NCBI GenBank assembly: GCA_017471285.1
Contig: JAFUUZ010000052.1
Location: 1 to 59,719 of the forward strand
Origin: Paludibacteraceae bacterium
Lineage (GTDB): Bacteria; Bacteroidota; Bacteroidia; Bacteroidales; Paludibacteraceae
DNA: 59,719 nt
Direction of reading: 5' to 3'
The first letter of the stretch is position 1. Each line of letters opens with the position of its first letter. The notes beneath the pieces were generated by a model. That model saw only the letters and a program-made list of their open reading frames with translations. It was not told the origin of the DNA and made no database searches. Shown in pieces: positions 1 through 7,263 of the stretch. Made by a program: the position numbers and the translations under genes.

Positions 1-451
1 AATAGTCCATCCAGTTCTTCAGATACCGGAAATTGCTGTGTACAAACGTCCAATTCGGGTTATTGGCAAATGCACCTTCACCCATTGTGCCTGATTGTAT
101 CCCTTCTCCCTCCCTTGAGGGGAGGGTCGGGGTGGGGTTATTTACTGCATTCTCATATGCCTCGATATCCTGGTCAAACGAGTACAGGTGCCCCTCTTTG
201 TTTTCTTCTTTGTCCCGTTCGGCGGCATTGTTGCCGCCGTTGGAAGCTTCGTCCGTTACGCCGGATAGTATCCGGCTTTCCTTTGTACATTGTACATCGT
301 CCCTTTGTACATTCGCGTCCATCCTTCCAAGGATGGCGCGGCTGTGTCCTCCTCCTCCGAAAGTGACATCCACATACACCCCGCCGGGCTTGACAGCCAA
401 GCCCTCTATCGTCTCTTGCAGCATTGCCGGTATGTGATAAATCGCTTCCAT
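1..451 (-). CDS. rsmH: 16S rRNA m4C1402 methyltransferase RsmH (MraW), N-terminal part, runs off the window
   Basis: RsmH methylates N4 of C1402 in 16S rRNA using SAM. The 150 visible residues start [13 protein letters not shown] (residues 6-18) and carry the SAM-binding loop [10 protein letters not shown] (28-37), then FDQD (92-95) and NFRYLKN (140-146), all in family order. Two extra blocks interrupt the fold: about residues 44-88, between the SAM loop and the FDQD strand, and about 104-132, before the NFR motif. Both coincide with dispersed DNA repeats (281-313 and 103-139) and keep the frame. The ATG at 451 is chosen because the family N-terminus follows it directly. It lies downstream of mraZ, the usual order in the division/cell-wall cluster. 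The gene is cut by the window edge, so the C-terminal part is not seen. Identity is near certain; whether the enlarged protein is active is not known. Confidence 0.93.
   Translation of the reverse strand, partial: MEAIYHIPAMLQETIEGLAVKPGGVYVDVTFGGGGHSRAILGRMDANVQRDDVQCTKESRILSGVTDEASNGGNNAAERDKEENKEGHLYSFDQDIEAYENAVNNPTPTLPSREGEGIQSGTMGEGAFANNPNWTFVHSNFRYLKNWMDY
103..139. repeat. Dispersed repeat family E inside rsmH
   Basis: A C/G-rich inverted block (CCCTCCCTTGAGGGGAGGG followed by TCGGGGTGGGG). Closely similar copies occur at 48951-48994 and 54183-54216, also inside genes. Here it encodes [12 protein letters not shown] in the rsmH frame. Confidence 0.8.
281..313. repeat. Dispersed repeat family D inside rsmH
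   Basis: Tandem units around TTTGTACAT(CGT), related to the block at 34611-34643. It encodes the start of the extra segment in RsmH. A separate 8-bp inverted repeat (GCCGGATA/TATCCGGC, 260-276) sits next to it. Confidence 0.75.
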
Positions 452-490
452 GTGTTTTTTCTTAATTTTTCGTCAATCTTCCCTTATGAA

Positions 491-531
491 AGGGGGTGAT
501 TAGGGGGTGATAAGGGGGTTATTAGGGGGGG
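491..531. repeat. Tandem G-rich repeat in the mraZ-rsmH gap
   Basis: About four units of the type AGGGGGTGAT / TAGGGGGTGA lie between the mraZ stop and the rsmH start. The gap (452-584) is otherwise A/T-rich with no promoter of the usual form seen. Confidence 0.7.
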
Positions 532-584
532 ATTACCGGGTTGTTCATATAAGGTCGTCCTACTGTTAACCCGGTGAGAACCGC

Positions 585-1043
585 CTATTTGTCCTCTTTT
601 TTCTTCATTTTTGCCCGCAGTCTTGCCGCTAATTCGGTCTGGCTCAATCGTTTCTCTGCGAATTTCTCCGGCGCCCAGAGCGCAAAGCGGTTCAGCATGC
701 CTACAAACAGCACGTCCTGTTGTGCCCCGATGGTCTCTAAGTTCTTCTTCTGCAGCAGGATACGACCCTGACCGTCCATCTCTAAATACTCCGCATCCGC
801 CATGAACTGCATCAATATCAACTGGTCCTCCGGATCCCACTCATCCAGCGTCTGCCGCAGTTGCTCTACTTTCTCGTTCCAGACGCTCTCCGGATAGAAC
901 ATCAGGCACTCGTTGTCCGTATCGCGACGCATAACGATCCGTTTGGACTCATCTTCTGCCAATATCTTACGATAAACGGCCGGAACGAATATACGTCCCT
1001 TCTCGTCCAAACGACCTTCTATATTTCCGATAAAAGTACTCAT
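585..1043 (-). CDS. mraZ: Transcriptional regulator MraZ
   Basis: MraZ (152 residues) is a ring-forming DNA-binding protein of the SpoVT-AbrB superfamily that represses its own division/cell-wall operon. The N-terminus MSTFIGNIEGRLDEKGRI is the family signature. Two copies of the double-psi-beta domain are expected, and the length fits. The ATG at 1043 was chosen over an upstream in-frame start because the MSTF start matches the family and lies 27 nt downstream of a -7 box. Directly upstream are two GTGGGG boxes spaced 10 nt apart (1096-1111), the form of site MraZ binds, so autorepression is likely. The C-terminus ends in a Lys-rich tail (KMKKKEDK). rsmH follows after 133 nt. Confidence 0.96.
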   Translation of the reverse strand: MSTFIGNIEGRLDEKGRIFVPAVYRKILAEDESKRIVMRRDTDNECLMFYPESVWNEKVEQLRQTLDEWDPEDQLILMQFMADAEYLEMDGQGRILLQKKNLETIGAQQDVLFVGMLNRFALWAPEKFAEKRLSQTELAARLRAKMKKKEDK

Positions 1044-1069
1044 GCACCACTTTCGATTAAAATCCGCTG

Positions 1070-1111
1070 CAAAGATAGTAAAAATATTTGATATTCCCCA
1101 CATTTCCCCAC
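1070..1111 (-). promoter_or_regulatory. mraZ promoter with two MraZ boxes
   Basis: The -7 element TATCTTTG is at 1077-1070 on the minus strand. No TTTG is found at the -33 position. Two direct GTGGGG repeats (1111-1106 and 1101-1096, 10-nt period) lie there instead. MraZ recognises tandem GTGGG-type repeats with about this period, so this is inferred to be an autoregulatory operator overlapping the -33 region. Confidence 0.7.
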
Positions 1112-1163
1112 AAAAAAATTATCAATTGTTTTATTAACATGTTTTTTACAATGACATGCATAT

Positions 1164-1201
1164 AATAACTCGCGTAAATTCAATGACTTACGCGAGTTAT
1201 T
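1164..1201 (-). terminator. Hairpin downstream of the M6 protease gene
   Basis: A perfect 14-bp inverted repeat (AATAACTCGCGTAA / TTACGCGAGTTATT) with a 10-nt loop lies 39 nt past the stop. The following minus-strand sequence has only a weak T run, so termination efficiency is uncertain. Confidence 0.6.
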
Positions 1202-1239
1202 AACAATTTAATAAAAATGTGGGGTAAAATGGGGGCGCG

Positions 1240-4080
1240 TCAGAAAACGAACTTCGCCCACTTGTTCTTCCTGCCTAACTTACCTCCTACGGCATGTTGA
1301 ACCAGATATACTTCGCCTACATTGAAGCGATTCAGATCCAGCGGATAGATATACATTCCGTATTCAACAGGTAAACTATACACCAGTCCTCCTTCGGTAT
1401 TGTAGAAATAGAGATAATCTCCGCTTTTGGCATTGGTGATATAGATGGCATGTGTAGCCGGAGTGTAGTTGATGCTGTCATATGCAATAGTCAATTGAGA
1501 ACCATCTAATGGTTTTCCATCAATAGTAATCACTTCTATCGGATCAGAGAGAGTCGTGATATGTTCCTCGCAGCCCTTGTCAAGGTCGGAGCATTGAATC
1601 TGGTAGTAGTACGTGTTGTTTGGTGTCAATTGGGTAAAAGTATAGTGGTGCGTTTTGCTTGTCTCGTAAGGTACATAATAGGCATCACGGCCTTTATAGA
1701 TATAGTTGATTTGCTTGGATGTCGTTGCTGTAAACGCATCAAAGGCAATACCCGAACCGCCATTGTCCATCCATGTCATGCGGAATGAACGATAGTTTTT
1801 CTCTTCTTCAAACTCATACGTTGATGTTTCGCGTTTGGCACGATTAGTCAGCACTTTATTCTCTATTAACTCCCAATCGGTTCCGTTATGTGCCTCTATT
1901 ATCAACACGCCGATTGTATCGGTTGTGGAGATAAAGGAATTATACCAGAAACTCATCTTCGTTACGGGAGTAGGGTACGTTTCTGATGTAATTTGGTCAC
2001 CGAAGTTTTTAAAATAAAGTGCCCGTGTGCCATCTTTCTTGTCCGAAGTTGTTGTCAGATTTGTATTGCTCTCCCAGCCCATTTCGTGGATTTTGTCATA
2101 ACTGTCAAAGTTCTCGAATCCTTGGGTAAAAGATGTTTCTCCATCGGAGACTTGGTATAGTGTGAAATAGTAACACTCGGCATCCTCTACGTTTTGCCAG
2201 TTGGCAACAAAGGAATAGGGCGTGATTTCGCTGCAAGCCAATGTCTGTGGTGTAGTTACGTAAGTGTGGCGCGGAGCATAACCGGTTAATGCTATAGAAA
2301 GGCTGGCGGTTGAGGCGGTTATACTTAGTATGCTGTTGGTGGATGAGCAATTTCGTTTTTTAGGTGCGTAACTAACCCATATCGGTTGTTGGATGGTCGA
2401 GTCAGTATTAGCATAAAGGGAAAGACTTGTTTTCCAATTGCTACTGGTGCGCATTGGGGCTCTCTCTCCAGCGTAGATCTTGAAATCCGACCCGTTGACA
2501 CGTAGTGTGATTGCTTGTTCGGGATCCATACCGGTACCCAGTAACTCAAACATCTGGGGCACCCAACTAATAATTTTGTTGTTGTCGTCAAGCGTAGTGG
2601 TCGCTTCTATCTGATCTACATTCGCGCGCAGATTAGAGCCGCCTTCGCTGATGTAGGTGAAACTGATCACTCCGCTATTCTCGTCTATATTGAAGATGGG
2701 TTGAGCAAGCTGGGTCCCATTATGTAATGTCGGTACAAACGATGTCACATTCATTGTACCCGGATACGGATCGCTTGAGCGCCCATCTTCATGGTTAGCA
2801 CGCTTTTTCCAGTTTATCCCGTTTGCCTCTTCCAGATGGAATCGCATGATAGTCGGTCCGTTATTAGGTGTATTGCTTGTCCATGCGGAAGCACTATAAT
2901 CCACATGCCAAATAATCATACCATGACCCGGCAGACCGGAATCCCATACATTGTAATTCCCATTGCGGTTCTCTAAAATAAAAAATTCGCTTGGATTTGG
3001 GGATTTACCGGATAAATTATGAGTCCCTGCGGCAATTAGAAAGGCTTCGGCGTGATTGGTAGATGCTGGCAGTGAATATCTGCCCGGCAACTCTAACTGC
3101 TTCGGTGTAAACCAGCCTTCGTACATACGCTCGTAGGCGTTGAATATAGGAGGCGTGTTGCCATCATTATTGTAACTTCCTTGGCACATGATTGACCAAT
3201 TACCGATACTGTAATAGTTGTATCCCGTATCATAGAAGTCCGGCTGACCAATCACGTGACCGAACTCATGGCAGAATGTGCCGATACCACAGCGTGTCTT
3301 GGAACGGCCTTTGTATTCCGATGTGCATGCATAGGAGTTGACCAGTACGCCATCCAGTCGAATATTTTTGTAGGTAATATTGCCTTGGTGAGGCCAGATC
3401 GTTGTCTCGGCTGCTCCCTCTGCCTGATTATTGCCGGCGTAATATACGAACACATTATCCAACAATCCATCACCGTTCACATCATAGTCTTTGAAATTCA
3501 CGCCGGCATCATGAGCCAATTGGCAAGCTTCTGCTACCATGTCGCCCGAATGAATATCGTGCCTGTCGCCTTCGTCTTCTCCATAGTATGCCATGTTGCG
3601 GCTCACTTTGAACGGACCATAGCAGTCAAACTGAGGCATGAACAGACTATCCGAGGAGGCGATATAATAATCGCGGCAGGAGCCGGTTGCTCCATTGTAA
3701 TTATAGCCTGATTTATTGAGCAAATCCTGGAAATCCTCACGGCTCTGCTCAAAGTCCAGATCGGAAAAACTTACCAGCAATACTAGACTGCGAGGTGAGC
3801 CAAATGGGGTGAAGGCGGGTAAGCCGGCACCCTTTTGGATACGACGAGCGGCGCTGCGACGTTGTGTCGCGCGCTCCATCGCTTCTATATCACGGCGTCC
3901 TTCCAGTAACTCGCCGTCCAGAGACTCGATAAAGGAGTGGAACTCATCTCCATAAACGCGCGCCATTACCTTGGTTCCGTCGGGTTTCGTGTACTCAAAC
4001 GGCTCCGGGGATGCCATTACTGCCCAAGCGCTTGCACTACATACCAATGTAGTTAACAAACAGATCAAATATTTTTTCAT
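1240..4080 (-). CDS. Secreted M6-family metalloprotease with C-terminal sorting-type domain
   Basis: A 946-residue exported protease of the immune inhibitor A (M6) family. The signal peptide is MKKYLICLLTTLVCSASAWA. The zinc site is HEFGH at 271-275 with the third ligand region GQPD to 281 (HExxHxxGxxD). A calcium-type loop DVNGDG lies at 200-205. A beta-rich region follows with fibronectin-like and jelly-roll-like stretches. The last 80 residues resemble a type IX secretion C-terminal domain (NTEGGLVYSLP, ending KWAKFVF). The ATG at 4080 is chosen because the signal peptide starts there. A -7/-33 pair is upstream (4108-4138). Export by the T9SS is inferred; porU and porV occur in this window. 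The target is probably protein or peptide. Confidence 0.88.
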   Translation of the reverse strand: MKKYLICLLTTLVCSASAWAVMASPEPFEYTKPDGTKVMARVYGDEFHSFIESLDGELLEGRRDIEAMERATQRRSAARRIQKGAGLPAFTPFGSPRSLVLLVSFSDLDFEQSREDFQDLLNKSGYNYNGATGSCRDYYIASSDSLFMPQFDCYGPFKVSRNMAYYGEDEGDRHDIHSGDMVAEACQLAHDAGVNFKDYDVNGDGLLDNVFVYYAGNNQAEGAAETTIWPHQGNITYKNIRLDGVLVNSYACTSEYKGRSKTRCGIGTFCHEFGHVIGQPDFYDTGYNYYSIGNWSIMCQGSYNNDGNTPPIFNAYERMYEGWFTPKQLELPGRYSLPASTNHAEAFLIAAGTHNLSGKSPNPSEFFILENRNGNYNVWDSGLPGHGMIIWHVDYSASAWTSNTPNNGPTIMRFHLEEANGINWKKRANHEDGRSSDPYPGTMNVTSFVPTLHNGTQLAQPIFNIDENSGVISFTYISEGGSNLRANVDQIEATTTLDDNNKIISWVPQMFELLGTGMDPEQAITLRVNGSDFKIYAGERAPMRTSSNWKTSLSLYANTDSTIQQPIWVSYAPKKRNCSSTNSILSITASTASLSIALTGYAPRHTYVTTPQTLACSEITPYSFVANWQNVEDAECYYFTLYQVSDGETSFTQGFENFDSYDKIHEMGWESNTNLTTTSDKKDGTRALYFKNFGDQITSETYPTPVTKMSFWYNSFISTTDTIGVLIIEAHNGTDWELIENKVLTNRAKRETSTYEFEEEKNYRSFRMTWMDNGGSGIAFDAFTATTSKQINYIYKGRDAYYVPYETSKTHHYTFTQLTPNNTYYYQIQCSDLDKGCEEHITTLSDPIEVITIDGKPLDGSQLTIAYDSINYTPATHAIYITNAKSGDYLYFYNTEGGLVYSLPVEYGMYIYPLDLNRFNVGEVYLVQHAVGGKLGRKNKWAKFVF

Positions 4081-4107
4081 ATGCGTATAATTTTCCAAAT
4101 TAGCGTG

Positions 4108-4138
4108 CAAAGTTACTACAAAAAATCGGAATATGCAA
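4108..4138 (-). promoter_or_regulatory. Promoter of the M6 protease gene
   Basis: Minus-strand -7 element TAACTTTG (4115-4108) with TTG (4138-4136) 20 nt upstream fits the Bacteroidota primary sigma consensus. The leader to the ATG is short, about 25 nt. Confidence 0.7.
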
Positions 4139-4366
4139 GCAAAAAGATATATTTTTGACCATTTAGTGATGTTTATGGTAGATATGGATGGTATATAACT
4201 GCGTTTTCTGTAATGTGATGATGTAAAAACATGGCATGTGAATGATTTGGAAATGGTCTTTTATTAGTTTGTCAATATATTTGTTAAGCATATATGTAAT
4301 TAATTCGTCCGTTTTTCCAACGCGTATTTTGGTATATTTGTCCTTTTTTCCAATATAATACGGCTG

Positions 4367-4413
4367 CAAAGGTACAAAAAATCCCACATACGCAAATGTA
4401 TGCAGGATTTTTT
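4367..4413 (-). terminator. Terminator of the susCD operon overlapping a promoter
   Basis: A hairpin at 4376-4413 pairs AAAAAATCC with GGATTTTTT around an inner CATAC/GTATG stem. Its hexanucleotide loop holds TTTG (4396-4393), and just past the T run is TACCTTTG (4374-4367), 18 nt further on. The element therefore reads both as a terminator and as a possible minus-strand promoter. Confidence 0.7.
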
Positions 4414-4430
4414 TTAGAAAATAATTAAAA

Positions 4431-5615
4431 TTATTTCTTGTACATCTTGTCAAGAGCTTTGTTCCACTTAGCAAATGCAGGTAATTCTTTGTGGATGGTA
4501 GCTGAACTGATGATATGCGGTTTGCGGCTGGATTCTTGGGTCAAATAATTATACCAATCTTCCCAGTTCTCGCTCTGAAGCGTGCGGTCAACCGTTACGA
4601 AATCGTAAGGCTCTACTACGCTCTCCAAATAGCCTTCCTCATCGCGGTTAACATCCATGCCGAAATATCGTCCGGATGTGAAATCATGCCAACTAACATT
4701 AACAAACCATCCTGCGTCGAAACCCAATTCCTCATCTGCATCGAAGAAATAGCAGGAGTTGATATGACCGTAGAATTGTCCATAGCTGTCGCTCCAGGTA
4801 GGATTCTCGGAGTCTGAGTAGTCAGCATAAATCACTTGGGCTCCCGTGAAGGCACTCTCCATCTTATCCCAATCTACTTCCTCAGATTTTGTTGCTGCAA
4901 TATAGCTCTTCAGGAAATCTCCGTAATCCTGTACATTAACCGCTCCGGATTGACCTGCGCCATGTGCCGGTTTGCCCTTAAGGTCATAGATCTCGAAGCC
5001 GCCGTGACCGATATATGCACCGATATACTTTTGATCTTCCTCTGTATAAGCACCGGTAATAACCCAGAATGTAACCGGAGCCTGAATAGCAAGACCTGCG
5101 CCACCCCAACCTGAACCTTTCGAGTACACGAGATTACCATCCCATGCAATAAGAGTAATTTGACCTAACTGTACGTCGTACTTGGTACCGTCTGGCCATG
5201 TGAGGGTTGAGTCTGTGCCTTCAATCATTTGCCAACCTTCTCCGAAGAGTCCATAGCCGGCTATCTCAAGTGAGTTGTAAACAGCGTCATCGCTTACTTT
5301 GATGTAGCAGGTGTCGCCTTCTGCACCTTCTGCCGTAGCGATAATCATAGCCTCGCCTTCTGCCTCTGCGGTCACAATACCCGATACGGATACGCTGGCT
5401 ACACTGGCATCAGATGACGCATATTTTACCTGAAGTTGAGTGCCCGAAGGTGTGATAGTTACGCTTAGACGCTGCGTTTCTCCTACACTAAGCTCATAGG
5501 CTTTTTGAACAAAGGAAATCTTTGCACTTTCAGTAGGCGTGTTCTTTTTGTCGTTGCAACTCGTCATCGCAAGACCTGCAACGAACGCAAATGCAATAAT
5601 AAAATACTTTTTCAT
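4431..5615 (-). CDS. SusCD-associated lipoprotein with bacterial Ig-like domain
   Basis: A 394-residue lipoprotein with signal peptide MKKYFIIAFAFVAGLAMTSC (lipobox MTSC, Cys20). Residues about 30-108 form a bacterial Ig-like group 2 domain (SVGETQRLSVTITPSG ... YASSDASVASVSVSGIVTAEAEGEAMI). The remaining 280 residues are rich in Trp, Tyr and Gly and match no family I can name. It is the third gene of the susC-susD operon (50 nt after susD). This is the position of accessory surface glycan- or peptide-binding lipoproteins, so a role in ligand binding at the cell surface is inferred from position. No catalytic motif is recognised. Confidence 0.8.
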   Translation of the reverse strand: MKKYFIIAFAFVAGLAMTSCNDKKNTPTESAKISFVQKAYELSVGETQRLSVTITPSGTQLQVKYASSDASVASVSVSGIVTAEAEGEAMIIATAEGAEGDTCYIKVSDDAVYNSLEIAGYGLFGEGWQMIEGTDSTLTWPDGTKYDVQLGQITLIAWDGNLVYSKGSGWGGAGLAIQAPVTFWVITGAYTEEDQKYIGAYIGHGGFEIYDLKGKPAHGAGQSGAVNVQDYGDFLKSYIAATKSEEVDWDKMESAFTGAQVIYADYSDSENPTWSDSYGQFYGHINSCYFFDADEELGFDAGWFVNVSWHDFTSGRYFGMDVNRDEEGYLESVVEPYDFVTVDRTLQSENWEDWYNYLTQESSRKPHIISSATIHKELPAFAKWNKALDKMYKK

Positions 5616-5665
5616 ACTGTTGTTTTTTTAAAGTTAATAAATGGACTAATTTGATTATTTAGTAT

Positions 5666-7237
5666 TTAGTTCTTTACTCGTAAATTCTTTACATCGTCCG
5701 TTACGCGGAAGAACGGGTTGTAATATTGCTCCGATGTCGGAATCTCAAAGGTAAACACACGTGCGGTTGTAGGAGTGATATCTTTGGTAGCACGCTTGTG
5801 GTTCTCGCCCAAAGTAACATTTTCACCGTAGCGGCGGAAGGTTTGCAGACCATATCCTTCGCCCCAAAGCTCTACTCGCCAGTTGTGCTTAATGGCTGCT
5901 AACAAGGTTTCCTTGTCTGTCAATCCGGCTTTCCATGTGTCATAACTGGTGGTCTCGGTAGGAATAACGCGCAGGTCTGTGATGGCAAACAGATAATTTT
6001 GTGCATCCGTCAGATTGTCTCCGCGTGCAGCAGCCTCTGCCGCAATCAGGTATGCCAACTCCCAACGCATATAGACATTGTCGCTCAGCCAGTCACGGTC
6101 ACCTTGAATCTCTTTGCTTTTTGCAGAATAGAACTTGCCGTCCGGAGCGTATGCATAGGTGCTAGCACCGCGTATGCCGGAAGTAGCATAGTTGTTCCAC
6201 CATGATTTACGAATATCCCATGCTTGAATGGCATCGTACAGATTTTTGTCAATACCCTTGACATCTCCTGCGCTTGCATAACTATAGGAATAGATATCGC
6301 ATTGACCGAAGAAGGAAGCAAGACTTGTTGTGCTCAATACCGTCACATCCTGTCCCCAGATCCAGTTCTTGTGCTCCACATTATTAAATCCTGTAGTTAA
6401 CACTTCTGCAAAAGGCAACAACGAAGGTTCGCCTTTATCAATGGCTTCTTTGGCGTATTTCAGAGCGTTGGTATAATCTCCTTTATTCAAATATGAGTAT
6501 GCCAACTGGATACGGGCTACATCCGCATTTGCCTCGATTTTGTTGTCGCGCTCAACAAAGAGGTCATAAACCTCAAAATACTGAATAGCGGTCAACAAAT
6601 CTTGCTCTATACGTAGATACAAGTCGCCTACCGTGGCGCGCGGAGCACCGATAATAGTATCTGCACGAGTATCTTCCTCGGTGTAGATGGGAATACACGG
6701 ATCCGTCTCCGCAGCATCGGTAGCCACGAAATAGCGGCTTAATCCGGCATATGCCCATCCGCGCATCGTCAGCAACTCTGCATAAAACATGCCATGCTGC
6801 AGACGCTCATACGTCATTGTATCTGCATCAAAGGTCAATGAAGGAAGACCGACTGTCTCCAGCATGTTAATACCTTTGTTGCATGCACGGATGATATCAT
6901 AGTAATATACCCAGAATGTTGCACGGCGCTCATAGGTCTGCCCCAACTCATCTGTTTGAAACCAACCGTATCCGGCTCGCTTCATTGCCATATCGCCGCA
7001 AAGCAGGTCTCCGTACATATCAATCGAACGCTGACCGAAAGAGTCATGGTCGCCACCATATGCATACAGCAACGGGTAAACACCCTTCACGGTACCCTCG
7101 ATGATATTGTCCATTTTTTTGTATTGATCCTCAGTAATGGAACTACCGCCGGGCTCCTGATTCAAATAACTGTCTGCGCAGCTGTTAATTATCAATGCGG
7201 CTGCTGAAAGTGTTAATATATAAGATAACTTCTTCAT
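5666..7237 (-). CDS. SusD/RagB-family nutrient-binding outer membrane lipoprotein
   Basis: A 523-residue surface lipoprotein that caps a SusC channel and delivers oligomeric substrate. The signal peptide is MKKLSYILTLSAAALIINSC with Cys20, followed by the usual start ADSYLNQEPGGS. The tetratricopeptide-type SusD fold is suggested by AEVLTTGFNN and ELAYLIAAEAAARGD. The family C-terminus with VELWGEGYGLQTFRR and PFFRVTDDVKNLRV is present. It lies 26 nt downstream of susC on the same strand. No glycoside hydrolase is linked, so the substrate cannot be read from context. A peptide ligand is possible given the nearby secreted protease, but that is a guess. Confidence 0.95.
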   Translation of the reverse strand: MKKLSYILTLSAAALIINSCADSYLNQEPGGSSITEDQYKKMDNIIEGTVKGVYPLLYAYGGDHDSFGQRSIDMYGDLLCGDMAMKRAGYGWFQTDELGQTYERRATFWVYYYDIIRACNKGINMLETVGLPSLTFDADTMTYERLQHGMFYAELLTMRGWAYAGLSRYFVATDAAETDPCIPIYTEEDTRADTIIGAPRATVGDLYLRIEQDLLTAIQYFEVYDLFVERDNKIEANADVARIQLAYSYLNKGDYTNALKYAKEAIDKGEPSLLPFAEVLTTGFNNVEHKNWIWGQDVTVLSTTSLASFFGQCDIYSYSYASAGDVKGIDKNLYDAIQAWDIRKSWWNNYATSGIRGASTYAYAPDGKFYSAKSKEIQGDRDWLSDNVYMRWELAYLIAAEAAARGDNLTDAQNYLFAITDLRVIPTETTSYDTWKAGLTDKETLLAAIKHNWRVELWGEGYGLQTFRRYGENVTLGENHKRATKDITPTTARVFTFEIPTSEQYYNPFFRVTDDVKNLRVKN

Positions 7238-7263
7238 AATTTTATCCTTTCTTAGCTAATGGT

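Larger units (their letters stand above)
4081..4430. other. 350-nt intergenic region: terminator and two promoters
   Basis: It holds the terminator of the susCD-lipoprotein operon, a promoter overlapping that terminator, and the promoter of the M6 gene. The stretch 4140-4360 is A/T-rich. A 42-codon minus-strand frame in it has no recognisable features, so no gene is called. Confidence 0.6.

Noticed and set aside
4163..4474. Small minus-strand frame between the Ig-like lipoprotein and M6 genes
   Set aside because: It overlaps the end of the lipoprotein gene and the terminator, and the amino-acid composition follows A/T content. No homology pattern is recognised.
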